The notes beneath the pieces are model-generated. The model worked only from the letters and a program-made list of their open reading frames with translations, searched no databases and had not been told where the DNA came from. The translations under genes were made by a program, and so were the position numbers. From NCBI RefSeq assembly GCF_003431825.1, contig NZ_CP020083.1:3386501-3450500 (forward strand): 64,000 bases of DNA, read 5' to 3'. Below are positions 19,029 through 26,676 of the stretch, piece after piece (the first letter of the stretch is position 1; each line of letters starts with the position of its first letter). This DNA is from Blastomonas fulva. GTDB taxonomy: Bacteria > Pseudomonadota > Alphaproteobacteria > Sphingomonadales > Sphingomonadaceae.

Positions 19029-20609
19029 CTAGCGCGGCGATCCCTCGCGGATGCCATCGATGCGGCGGGCGAGACCCCAGGGATTGGTCTCGGCGATCGC
19101 ATTCGGAAGAAGCTCGGGCGGCAGGTTCTGGAACGCCACGGGCCGCAGGAAGCGGTGGATCGCAAGCGTGCCCACCGATGTCGTGCGGCCGTCGCTGGTC
19201 GCGGGGAACGGCCCGCCATGCACCATGGCATGGGCCACCTCGACGCCGGTCGGCCAGCCATTGGCAAGCACACGGCCGACCCGGTCCGCCAGCACAGGCA
19301 ACAGGCGCCGCGCATCGGCAATGTCGGCCTGGTCGAGCTGCAGCGTTGCGGTCAACTGACCTTCCAGGCTGGCTACGACCCGGACGACGTCTGCCAAATC
19401 GGCGCAGCGGACAATCACCGAGGACGATCCGAAAACTTCATGCCCCAGCGCCGCATCGGCGAGGAACTGCGCCGCGCTGGTCTGGAAAAGCGCGCCGACG
19501 GCCTGGTTCTCGCCGGTGCAGGGCAGACCGCGCGCCACGGTTTCGACCGAATCATGCTGCGCAAGCAGAGCCACGCCCTGTTCGAAGCTGGCGTGGATGC
19601 CGGGGCTGAGCATGGTGGCAGGCGCGCTGCGCGCCAGCGCCTCGCCTGCCGCGGCGACGAAGCCGTCGAGTGCCTCGCCGCCGACCGCGATTACCAGGCC
19701 GGGGTTGGTGCAGAACTGCCCTGCCCCCATGGTCAGCGACTGGACGAACCCCTCGGCAAGTGCGGTGCCGCGTGCAGCGAGCGCGGCGGGCATCAGGATC
19801 ACCGGGTTGATGCTCGACATCTCGGCATAGACGGGGATCGGTTCGGCACGCTCGGCGGCGATGCGCACCAGCGCCAGCCCGCCTCCGCGCGATCCGGTGA
19901 AGCCCACAGCCTTGATGCGCGGGTCGCCGACCAGGGCGGCGCCCAGTGCATTGGTCTCTCCCGGCAGATAGGAAAAGGTGCCCGCAGGCATCCCGCATTG
20001 CGTCACCGCGCTCTGGATCGCGCGCGCGACGAGCTCGCCGGTGCCGGGGTGAGCGGGGTGGCCCTTGACCACCACCGGGCAGCCTGCAGCGAGCGCGGAC
20101 GCGGTGTCACCGCCCGCCACTGAAAAGGCGAGCGGGAAGTTGGACGCGCCGAACACCGCGACCGGGCCGACGGGAAGGTTCATCCGGCGCAGATCGGGCC
20201 GTGGCAGCGGAGCCCGGTCGGGCATCGCCGGGTCGATCGTCGCATCAAGCCAGTCCCCCTGCCGCACGACGCTGGCGAAAAGCCGCAGTTGCCCTGTGGT
20301 GCGTCCGCGCTCGCCTTCGAGCCGCGCGCGCGGCAAGCCGCTTTCTTGCATTGCGCGCAAGATCAGATCATCGCCCACTGCCTCGATCGCGCTCGCGATC
20401 GCCTCGAGAAACACTGCACGGCTCTCGGGATCGCTTGCGGCATAGCCAGGTGCAGCGGCGGCTGCCAATGCGCACGCTTCGGCGACATCCTCTGCCGTGG
20501 CGCTGGAAAATCCAGGTTCGAGCGCAGCACCGGTGGCAGGGTCGTGGCTCTGGAAGCGCGAGGCCGCCTGGCGCTCGGTGTCGCCGATCAGCATGGCACC
20601 GTTGATCAT
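19029..20609 (-). CDS. Alpha-ketoglutarate semialdehyde dehydrogenase (2,5-dioxopentanoate dehydrogenase)
   Basis: NAD(P)-dependent aldehyde dehydrogenase of 526 residues. The catalytic Cys300 is in [10 protein letters not shown], the general base Glu263 in [11 protein letters not shown], with Asn157 (GASNFP) and Lys182 in the cofactor site. The form of these motifs and the length match the family that oxidises 2,5-dioxopentanoate to 2-oxoglutarate, the last step of Weimberg-type pentose and sugar-acid catabolism. The start ATG has GGAGA upstream. It lies 57 bp after the GH43 gene on the same strand and is probably co-transcribed from the operator-controlled promoter at 21.85 kb. The preceding dehydratases and xylose dehydrogenase are not in the window. 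Confidence 0.88.
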   Translation of the reverse strand: MINGAMLIGDTERQAASRFQSHDPATGAALEPGFSSATAEDVAEACALAAAAAPGYAASDPESRAVFLEAIASAIEAVGDDLILRAMQESGLPRARLEGERGRTTGQLRLFASVVRQGDWLDATIDPAMPDRAPLPRPDLRRMNLPVGPVAVFGASNFPLAFSVAGGDTASALAAGCPVVVKGHPAHPGTGELVARAIQSAVTQCGMPAGTFSYLPGETNALGAALVGDPRIKAVGFTGSRGGGLALVRIAAERAEPIPVYAEMSSINPVILMPAALAARGTALAEGFVQSLTMGAGQFCTNPGLVIAVGGEALDGFVAAAGEALARSAPATMLSPGIHASFEQGVALLAQHDSVETVARGLPCTGENQAVGALFQTSAAQFLADAALGHEVFGSSSVIVRCADLADVVRVVASLEGQLTATLQLDQADIADARRLLPVLADRVGRVLANGWPTGVEVAHAMVHGGPFPATSDGRTTSVGTLAIHRFLRPVAFQNLPPELLPNAIAETNPWGLARRIDGIREGSPR

Positions 20610-20666
20610 GTGTTCTATCTCCAGATTGGATTCTTCAGGTTTTGAGGTCGGCGCGGGGTCCAGCGG

Positions 20667-21782
20667 CTATTTGAGCATCGGGTTGATCGTCCTGATCGTG
20701 CCGTCCTTGTTGTAGAAAAGCTCGGTCACCTTGACGTTGCGCAGCCGGGTGGTGCCGGAAAGCTGGGTGTCGGCATAGAACAGCCACCAGCGGCCGTCCC
20801 ATTCGACGATCGAATGATGCGATGTCCAACCCTCGACCGGCTCGAGGATACGTCCCTGATAGGTGAACGGCCCATAAGGCGAGGTGCCAGTGGCATAGAC
20901 GAGATAATGCGTGTCGCCGGTGGAATAGCTCAGATAGTATCTGCCCTGATATTTGTGCATCCAGGCCGCTTCGAAAAATCGACGGTCGGTATCGCCGCCC
21001 AGGATCGGCTTGCCCGACGCATCGAGGACCAGGACGTCGCGCGGCTTTTCGGCGAACTCCATCATATCATCTGCCATCGCCGCAATCTTGGGCGCAAGCG
21101 CGGGCTTGTCGGGCGCTTCCAGATCGGTCTTCGATCCGTCGGGATCATAGCTGCCGGTGACATTGCGCTGGAGCTGCCCGCCCCAGATGCCGCCGAAGAT
21201 CATATAGGATTTGCCGTCCTCATCGGTGAACACCGCAGGATCAATCGAGAAGCTGCCCTTGATCGGCTGCGGATTGGCCTGGAACGGTCCGGTGGGCGAC
21301 TTCGATGTCGCAACGCCGATGCGGAATGCGCCCTGTTTGTCCTTGGCGGGGAAATAGAGGAAATAGGTTCCGTTCTTGCGTGCCGCATCGGGGGCCCACA
21401 TCTGCTTGTCCGCCCAGGGCACGTCCTTGACGTCCAGCGCCACCGGATGCGTCGTCACCTTGCCGCCGATGCTGTCCATGCTGAGCACGCGGTAGTCGCG
21501 CATCTCGAAATGCGCGCCCAGATCGTCTTCGGGGGTCGGCCCGTCGATGTCATGGCTCGGATAGACATAGATCTTGCCGTCCCAGACATGCGCCGAGGGG
21601 TCTGCGGTGTAGATTTCCGTGACCAAAGGCTGCGAAAGATAACGCGAGGGGTCGGCCTTGGCCCGGTCGGTCGCAGGACTTGCCGCGTCGCCCGCAGGGG
21701 CAGCGTGCTCGCCTGAACATCCCGCCGTCGTGGCCAGCGCCACCAGTGCGGCGCCCAGCGCCAGCCCGGTCAGTCGTTTCAT
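20667..21782 (-). CDS. GH43 glycoside hydrolase, probable lipoprotein (beta-xylosidase/arabinofuranosidase)
   Basis: Five-bladed propeller hydrolase of 371 residues that removes terminal xylose or arabinofuranose. The three GH43 carboxylates can be placed: base Asp in EIYTADPSAHVW (about residue 61), the Asp in GSFSIDPAVF (about 181) and acid Glu in RRFFEAAWMHK (about 272). The N-terminus MKRLTGLALGAALVALATTAGC ends in a lipobox-like TAGC (Thr instead of Leu at -3), so membrane anchoring is likely. Ribosome site GAGGAGA precedes the ATG, and the 14-bp operator lies 58 bp upstream. Followed by the semialdehyde dehydrogenase in one unit. Confidence 0.9.
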   Translation of the reverse strand: MKRLTGLALGAALVALATTAGCSGEHAAPAGDAASPATDRAKADPSRYLSQPLVTEIYTADPSAHVWDGKIYVYPSHDIDGPTPEDDLGAHFEMRDYRVLSMDSIGGKVTTHPVALDVKDVPWADKQMWAPDAARKNGTYFLYFPAKDKQGAFRIGVATSKSPTGPFQANPQPIKGSFSIDPAVFTDEDGKSYMIFGGIWGGQLQRNVTGSYDPDGSKTDLEAPDKPALAPKIAAMADDMMEFAEKPRDVLVLDASGKPILGGDTDRRFFEAAWMHKYQGRYYLSYSTGDTHYLVYATGTSPYGPFTYQGRILEPVEGWTSHHSIVEWDGRWWLFYADTQLSGTTRLRNVKVTELFYNKDGTIRTINPMLK

Positions 21783-21839
21783 CGCAATGTCTCCTCTTCC
21801 TCATGCCTTGCCGGATCCTGGCTATCGGCCCGCGCGTTA

Positions 21840-21853
21840 CGTTAGCGCTACCA
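21840..21853. promoter_or_regulatory. LacI-type operator upstream of GH43
   Basis: CGTTAGCGCTACCA, with core TTAGCGCTA. It is 58 bp upstream of the GH43 start codon, nearly the same distance as in front of the TonB receptor and the GH3 gene. Confidence 0.75.
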
Positions 21854-21942
21854 TTTCTGGCGCAGGATGCAAGCCGTGCCGGGCACGGCCGCTGGTCATC
21901 GGACCAGAAAATCAGTTGAGCGGGTGCCCTGCCGCCCAAATA

Positions 21943-22953
21943 TCAGGGCTTGGCGCTGCTCTTGGCGGGGTTGCGCATCGGGCCAAACGGGCCGAAGCGG
22001 TGCTGCTCGCTGGAGAAATCGTCGGCATAGGGGCCATAAGGCGCGTCCACCGGCTTTTCCTCGAGCCGGGGATAATCCCGCTCGAGCCCGGCGCGCTGTG
22101 GGCGCGGCTGGCTGTTGATATAGGCGGCGACGTCGAAGGCCTGCTCCTCGGATAGCACCGGCGCCTGCCAGCCGGTGCCAAGCGGCATGTTGCTGCGGAT
22201 GAAACCGGCAGCGGTGGTGACCCTGCCCATGCCTGCGCCATTGTTGTAGCTGTCCGCACCCCACAGCGGCGGATAGGTATAGCCCTTCGCATCCCCGGCC
22301 TTGCCCGCACGCTGCCCTGCGCCATCGCTGCCATGGCAGACCGCGCAATGCTGGGCATAGACCGCCTTGCCGCGCACCGGATCCGCCGCGCGGGCAAGGT
22401 CGGCCAGCTTGACCGACCCGCGCCCCTCGGTCGGCGCGCCCACCGGCCGACCGCTGCTCAGGAATTTGAGATAGGCGACGATCGCCACCATATCCTTGCC
22501 GCCTTCAGGTAACGCCTTGCCGTTCATGCTGCGCGTCATGCAGCCGTTGACCCGGTCCTCGATGGTGTTCACGCGGCCCGACCGGCCCCTGTATTGCGGA
22601 AAGTCGGCGAACACGCCGACCAGCGGCAGGCCAAACTGCTGGGTGCCCGCCTGCAGATGGCAGCTCTGGCAATTGAGGTTGTTGCCCGACAGCCGCCTTG
22701 CAGGGTCCGCCACCTCTGGCCCGATCGCCGCGGCTGTCTGGGCGATCAGATCGCGCCCGTGGCGAACGGTGCGACCCCAGGGATCATCGGGCAGCGCATC
22801 GATATCGGGAACGGACCAGGCTGCAGGGGTGGCGGCAGGCTGCCCTGTGTCCGCATCCTTGCTGACCTGAGCATCGGGGCGCAGCGCCATCGCCACAGCG
22901 ACGCCGGCGGCAAAAACCGCAACCCCAGTCATCGCTTTTGCTGCTGTGCCCAT
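21943..22953 (-). CDS. Diheme c-type cytochrome (TsdA-like)
   Basis: Periplasmic or membrane-anchored electron carrier of 336 residues. An N-terminal hydrophobic segment (about residues 8-24) precedes two heme-binding motifs, CQSCH (95-99) and CAVCH (203-207). Between them lies NGCMTRSMNGKALP, the form seen in thiosulfate-dehydrogenase/SoxA-type diheme cytochromes, where the Cys (here 138) can ligate a heme. That suggests a TsdA-like thiosulfate dehydrogenase or a related electron-transfer protein, but no sulfur-oxidation gene is nearby. It stands alone: the GH43 operon starts after it and the next gene is divergent. Confidence 0.8.
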   Translation of the reverse strand: MGTAAKAMTGVAVFAAGVAVAMALRPDAQVSKDADTGQPAATPAAWSVPDIDALPDDPWGRTVRHGRDLIAQTAAAIGPEVADPARRLSGNNLNCQSCHLQAGTQQFGLPLVGVFADFPQYRGRSGRVNTIEDRVNGCMTRSMNGKALPEGGKDMVAIVAYLKFLSSGRPVGAPTEGRGSVKLADLARAADPVRGKAVYAQHCAVCHGSDGAGQRAGKAGDAKGYTYPPLWGADSYNNGAGMGRVTTAAGFIRSNMPLGTGWQAPVLSEEQAFDVAAYINSQPRPQRAGLERDYPRLEEKPVDAPYGPYADDFSSEQHRFGPFGPMRNPAKSSAKP

Positions 22954-23269
22954 TGCCGATCCCTGCCCCCGATCGCCCGACTCGAAGCCGACTCGGCGGC
23001 ACCTATTGTCGCAACGACTGTCGACTCGTCACCGCGCATGGTCAAGCGTACGCGGGGTGTTACCCGAGTTGACGTTTGCGTAATCCATTGCGCATGCCCA
23101 AAGGTAAATATCTGTCCCATTTTTGGACCCATAGTGGTGCAAAATACCTCGAAAACACCGGGAAACACTAAGCTGAACGAAGCTGGCTAACGCGATCTTA
23201 AAACATTGGGACGATCTAGGGCTCCGAGTTTGCCTCACAACTCAAACTACCTATGTCGGAGCACTTACG
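22954..23269. other. 316-bp intergenic region before the fibre-subunit genes
   Basis: No gene with convincing coding character seen on either strand. It is clearly more AT-rich (especially 23040-23270) than the flanking genes and must contain the divergent promoters of the cytochrome gene and of the first fibre-subunit gene. No confident -35/-10 pair could be picked by eye. Confidence 0.5.
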
Positions 23270-23896
23270 TTGAAAAAAGAAACGCTATCCCGGGTCGTTT
23301 TCTGCCTCGCCGGTCTCACCATGCTGCCTACCACCGCGTACGCAGAATCCCGCTTTGTCACCGGTACGAGCAGCCCGCTCACGGCGACGGCCAACCTCGA
23401 TTTCACCATCACTATTCCCAAGTTTGTCTACCTTCGCGTCGGCACCGGGACTTCGATGGCCACCAGCACGACCGTGGACAATCTGGTCTACACCGTGCCT
23501 GCCGCCAATGTGGGTGATGGAACCGCGATCTCCGGCACCGGGGGCGACCTCACTGGTGGCCAGGTGACCGCTCGTGTCATGGGCAACAACGGAACGATCG
23601 CGTTCAGCTCATCGACCCTGGGTGCGATGAGCAACGGCGCGGGCGACACGATTTCGTGGTCGCAGATGAACGTCGGCGTGACCACCAACACATCCGCAAC
23701 CGCGCTCAGCCATCCCAGCCTGGTCGATGGCAGCACGACAAGCATCAACCTGCCAACCACCAGCGGCACAAAGGTTACCAACCTCGATGCGCGCTGGACC
23801 TTCACCTATCGCAACGACAATGTCGTGGCGGCAGGCACCTATGGTGGCGTCAACGCCAACAATGGTCGCGTGACCTACGGCGTTTCGATGCCGTAA
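23270..23896 (+). CDS. Small exported pilin-like protein (putative main fibre subunit), TTG start
   Basis: Unrecognised exported protein of 208 residues. The signal peptide MKKETLSRVVFCLAGLTMLPTTAYA is followed by a beta-rich, Thr/Ser/Gly/Asn-rich, cysteine-free body and a C-terminus ending NGRVTYGVSMP. The start is TTG at 23270, with GGAG eight bases upstream. The mature N-terminus (RFVTGTSSPLTATANLDFTI, then TIPKFVYLRV) is closely echoed in the protein at 24086. The composition and the chaperone and outer-membrane genes downstream suggest a fibre subunit. The strong terminator that follows would let it be made in excess of the downstream genes. Function is inferred from context only. Confidence 0.7.
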   Translation: MKKETLSRVVFCLAGLTMLPTTAYAESRFVTGTSSPLTATANLDFTITIPKFVYLRVGTGTSMATSTTVDNLVYTVPAANVGDGTAISGTGGDLTGGQVTARVMGNNGTIAFSSSTLGAMSNGAGDTISWSQMNVGVTTNTSATALSHPSLVDGSTTSINLPTTSGTKVTNLDARWTFTYRNDNVVAAGTYGGVNANNGRVTYGVSMP

Positions 23897-23955
23897 TCAC
23901 GCGCTTGAGGGCGCGCTGCCGCACAGCGGCCGTTTACCAGATTTCTACAGGTCTT

Positions 23956-23987
23956 AAGCCGTCGCAACCAGTGTTGCGGCGGCTTTT
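23956..23987 (+). terminator. Rho-independent terminator after the first subunit gene
   Basis: 13-bp stem AAGCCGTCGCAAC / GTTGCGGCGGCTT (one T-G wobble), loop CAGT, then TTTT. It lies 60 bp after the stop of the 208-aa subunit and separates it from the downstream operon. Confidence 0.88.
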
Positions 23988-24085
23988 ACCATTTCGCGCA
24001 ACCAAAATGCTGAACCCGGCGTTGACGTAAATCGTCGATCACGACAAAGTGAATTTTCACGCAAATCGGGACAGTTAGCTGACAC

Positions 24086-24565
24086 ATGCAAAAGGGCACA
24101 ACATTCGCGATCAGCCTCGTGCTTGCCGCCAGTGCCCTGGCCGAATCCGCATATGCCGCCTCGCACTTCGAGACGGGCAAGGAAGCCCCGCTGGCCGCAT
24201 CGGTGCGGTTGAATTTCACGATCCTGATCCCGGAAATCCTGACCTTGCGGATCGACCCGCGCAACGCCGCTACAGATGCACTTCAATCGCCATGGGCATT
24301 GCGTGTTCCCGCCATGGCGGTGCGCGCCGATGGCCTGGAGCCCGATCCCACGACGCTTCCGCGTGCAGTTGCCTCGAGCAATGCCGGAACCCTGGCGACC
24401 GGCACCGGCGCCGCTCAATCCACGCATCCGGGCGAAGGCGCGCAGGCCAGTCCGCCCGTGCAAGTGTCGCTAGCGCAGCCCGACGATAGGCCGCTTTTGC
24501 GCAGCATCGAGCCCACTGTATCTTTAGACACACACTCTGCCGCATTTCTGGTTGCGCTGCCCTGA
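24086..24565 (+). CDS. Short paralogue of the fibre-subunit protein
   Basis: Exported protein of 159 residues with signal peptide MQKGTTFAISLVLAASALAESAYA. Its mature start, SHFETGKEAPLAASVRLNFT followed by ILIPEILTLRI, lines up with that of the 208-aa protein at 23270 (shared pattern F-TG---PL-A---L-FTI-IP----LR). The remainder is shorter, lacks the AGTY...GRVTY ending of the larger subunits, and instead ends AAFLVALP. It may be a specialised subunit (tip, adaptor or terminator) or a copy that is decaying. No strong ribosome site is visible before the ATG. Confidence 0.6.
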   Translation: MQKGTTFAISLVLAASALAESAYAASHFETGKEAPLAASVRLNFTILIPEILTLRIDPRNAATDALQSPWALRVPAMAVRADGLEPDPTTLPRAVASSNAGTLATGTGAAQSTHPGEGAQASPPVQVSLAQPDDRPLLRSIEPTVSLDTHSAAFLVALP

Positions 24566-24635
24566 TTTTACTTTGGCGCACAATGTGATGTGATTATATC
24601 CCCCCAAATCGACGTTTCCCCGGGGGGGGAGTATA

Positions 24636-25319
24636 ATGAATTCAAGGCACGTTCCTGCCTTCGCGCATGTCCTGCGCGAAACGGCGCAGCGCAATCCGAA
24701 ACTCCGTATCGGGGCCGGCATCCTCGCGCTGTCTGCTGCGCTGGTTCCGGCGGCGCCGGCTCATGCCTATACCATCACCATCTCCTCTGGCTCGCGCGCG
24801 ATCTATCTCCAGGTCGGTCAAGGCGGCTATTCAGGCACGCACTCCAATGGCGGCACCCCCGGCAACAATGGCACGGTGAACACCGTTTCGGTCTCGGTCC
24901 CGGCGGGCGTCGTCGCATCGGGAACGGCGCAGCAGATGACCTCCAACAGCACGGTATCGCAAAGCCCGATTGACGGCTTCGTCTTCTGCACCCCTCCCTC
25001 GCAGGTCTATATCGGCGCATGGTCGCGACCCGGCGGCACGAGCTCTGGCGTCGCGACGCTCACCGTGACCACGCCTGCCAACCTCACCAGCGGTTCGGAC
25101 ACCATCCCCTTCAGCCAGATCAGCTGGACCATGTCCGGTATCGGCGACACCGTCTTCCAGTTCCCCAATGGCAGCTTCACCGGCGGAACCCAGACATTGG
25201 CGACCTTCCCGGCGAACACCTGGAAGGAGCAGTGCATGACCTTCCAGTACGCCAACTCGGTGCTTCCGGCGGCGGGAACCTATACCGGCCGCGCGGTCTA
25301 CACCCTGTCGCTGCCATGA
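24636..25319 (+). CDS. Exported pilin-like protein with two cysteines
   Basis: Exported protein of 227 residues. A long N-terminal region with hydrophobic core (GAGILALSAALVPAAPAHA) forms the signal peptide. The mature part is Gly/Thr/Ser-rich and beta-rich, with two Cys residues (in FVFCTPPSQ and KEQCMTFQY) that could form a disulfide. It ends SVLPAAGTYTGRAVYTLSLP, the same kind of ending as the 208-aa subunit. A GGGGGGGGA ribosome site lies just before the ATG. Its stop overlaps the next start (ATGA), so it is translationally coupled to the 164-aa protein, the chaperone and the outer-membrane protein. Probably a second fibre subunit. Confidence 0.7.
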   Translation: MNSRHVPAFAHVLRETAQRNPKLRIGAGILALSAALVPAAPAHAYTITISSGSRAIYLQVGQGGYSGTHSNGGTPGNNGTVNTVSVSVPAGVVASGTAQQMTSNSTVSQSPIDGFVFCTPPSQVYIGAWSRPGGTSSGVATLTVTTPANLTSGSDTIPFSQISWTMSGIGDTVFQFPNGSFTGGTQTLATFPANTWKEQCMTFQYANSVLPAAGTYTGRAVYTLSLP

Positions 25320-25810
25320 TGCGCCTGTTCGCCCTTGCCCTCGCGTGCTGCCTGAGCGCCGCGCTGACCGCCCCTGCCCTAGCGCAGACGGTAGCCGCGC
25401 CGGACCCCGGCGTGCGCACCTTCCGCGTCGACGACAGCGGGACGGTGGTGCTCGATCCGTTTCTGGAAATGCAATGGCAGCCAAGCGGGCCTGCCGGCGC
25501 ATCCAACATCGTGTCGGCGAGCACGCGGGTCAGCGTCCAGCTTAATCTTGCGACCTGGGTCGGCCAGGTGGGCCGCATCTACATGACCCTGCCGCGCTCC
25601 AGCGGCCCGACCGTGCGCGCCAGCTGGCGCACCGGTGGCGGCCTGCTGGCGGGATCGCTGATCTCGGGCGAGCGTGCGTTGGTCTATTCCGGCCCGATCG
25701 GTTCGCCGATCTTGCGCGATATCATCGACCTCAGGCTCGAGGTGGACAGCGCACGGCTTGCGGGCCCCGAATCCCTGTCGTTCGGCTTTGAGATAGAGTT
25801 GGCCCCATGA
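25316..25810 (+). CDS. Small exported protein of the fibre operon
   Basis: Unrecognised exported protein of 164 residues. The signal peptide MMRLFALALACCLSAALTAPALA is clear; the mature part is cysteine-free and beta-rich, ending SLSFGFEIELAP. It overlaps the preceding subunit gene and the following chaperone gene by four bases each (ATGA both times), so all are made from one message in linked amounts. It could be a minor subunit or a tip protein. ATG at 25316 or 25319 could be used; the first is adopted. Confidence 0.7.
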   Translation: MMRLFALALACCLSAALTAPALAQTVAAPDPGVRTFRVDDSGTVVLDPFLEMQWQPSGPAGASNIVSASTRVSVQLNLATWVGQVGRIYMTLPRSSGPTVRASWRTGGGLLAGSLISGERALVYSGPIGSPILRDIIDLRLEVDSARLAGPESLSFGFEIELAP

Positions 25811-26667
25811 CATCCAGCATCGTGACCGCACCTGCGCGCCGTCTTGTTTTCCTTGCTTTCGCAATCGTTTGTTGGCTGGCGCCGCTGCCTGCCCAGGCGG
25901 GGGACTTTGCGCTGTCGCTCGCCCCGCCCAGATTTGAACTGGCCGCCAATCCCGGGCAGACCGTGCGCGGCGTCGCCGAACTGGCCAATGCCGCCGACAC
26001 CGCCGCCGACCTCCGCTTCGAAACCGCCGAATGGGATCTGACCCCCGATGGCGGCGTGGTGCTGGGTAACTCGCTCAAGCCCGATTCCTGCCGCCCATGG
26101 GTGTCGATCGAGCGCCGCCAGACCGTACTGCAGGCCAAGGGCCAGCTGCGCTATCGCTTCGAGGTAACCCCACCTGCCGATACGCCGCCGATGGAGTGTC
26201 GCTTTGCCATCGTGATCTCGAGCAACGAACAGCGCCTGTCGCCGGCGGATGGTGTGAGCGTGCCGGTGGTCGCCCAGCTGGCGCTGATCGTTTATGTGAC
26301 GGTGGGCGACATCAAGCCCAATCTGCGCATCGTGAAGGTGGACGTCGCCGACATCAACGGCACGCCGACACCGGTGCTGATGGTCGAGAACACCGGACTT
26401 GCGCATGGCCGCCTGTCCGCGTTTCTGCGCGGCAAGGATGCCAAGGGCGTCCTGCGCGAGTTCGCCCCCGCCACGCTGCCGATCCTGCCCGGAGAAACCC
26501 GGCGTATCGCACTCAACGTCGACAAGGGCGGCGACGCGATCGAGGCGCGCGAGCGGCCAGAACAGCCGGGTCGAGAGGCCGATCCGATCGCGTTCCCCCT
26601 GACGATAAGCGGCACGATCAATGATTCCGTGAGCTCGTTCCAGTTCGACGGTGTGTTCGAACCCTGA
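25807..26667 (+). CDS. PapD-like periplasmic fimbrial chaperone
   Basis: Periplasmic chaperone of 286 residues. After the signal peptide (ending LPAQA) come two immunoglobulin-like domains. The first strand reads FALSLAPPRFELAANPGQTV, with an Arg where pilus chaperones carry the subunit-anchoring Arg. Typical chaperone pieces follow: DLRFETAEWDLTPDG, CRPWVSIERRQ, and the second domain beginning VAQLALIVYVTVGD...LRIVKVDV. In chaperone-usher systems such proteins cap subunits until the outer-membrane usher assembles them. It is somewhat longer than classical chaperones (about 230-250) because of an Arg/Glu-rich insertion near residues 240-260. Confidence 0.85.
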   Translation: MTSSIVTAPARRLVFLAFAIVCWLAPLPAQAGDFALSLAPPRFELAANPGQTVRGVAELANAADTAADLRFETAEWDLTPDGGVVLGNSLKPDSCRPWVSIERRQTVLQAKGQLRYRFEVTPPADTPPMECRFAIVISSNEQRLSPADGVSVPVVAQLALIVYVTVGDIKPNLRIVKVDVADINGTPTPVLMVENTGLAHGRLSAFLRGKDAKGVLREFAPATLPILPGETRRIALNVDKGGDAIEARERPEQPGREADPIAFPLTISGTINDSVSSFQFDGVFEP

Positions 26668-26676
26668 TGCCACACG

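Noticed and set aside
24621..24630. G-run before the 24636 gene as a possible slippage or phase-variation tract
   Set aside because: The run is eight G in the ribosome site itself and not in coding sequence; length alone does not show phase variation, and a single sequence cannot show variation.
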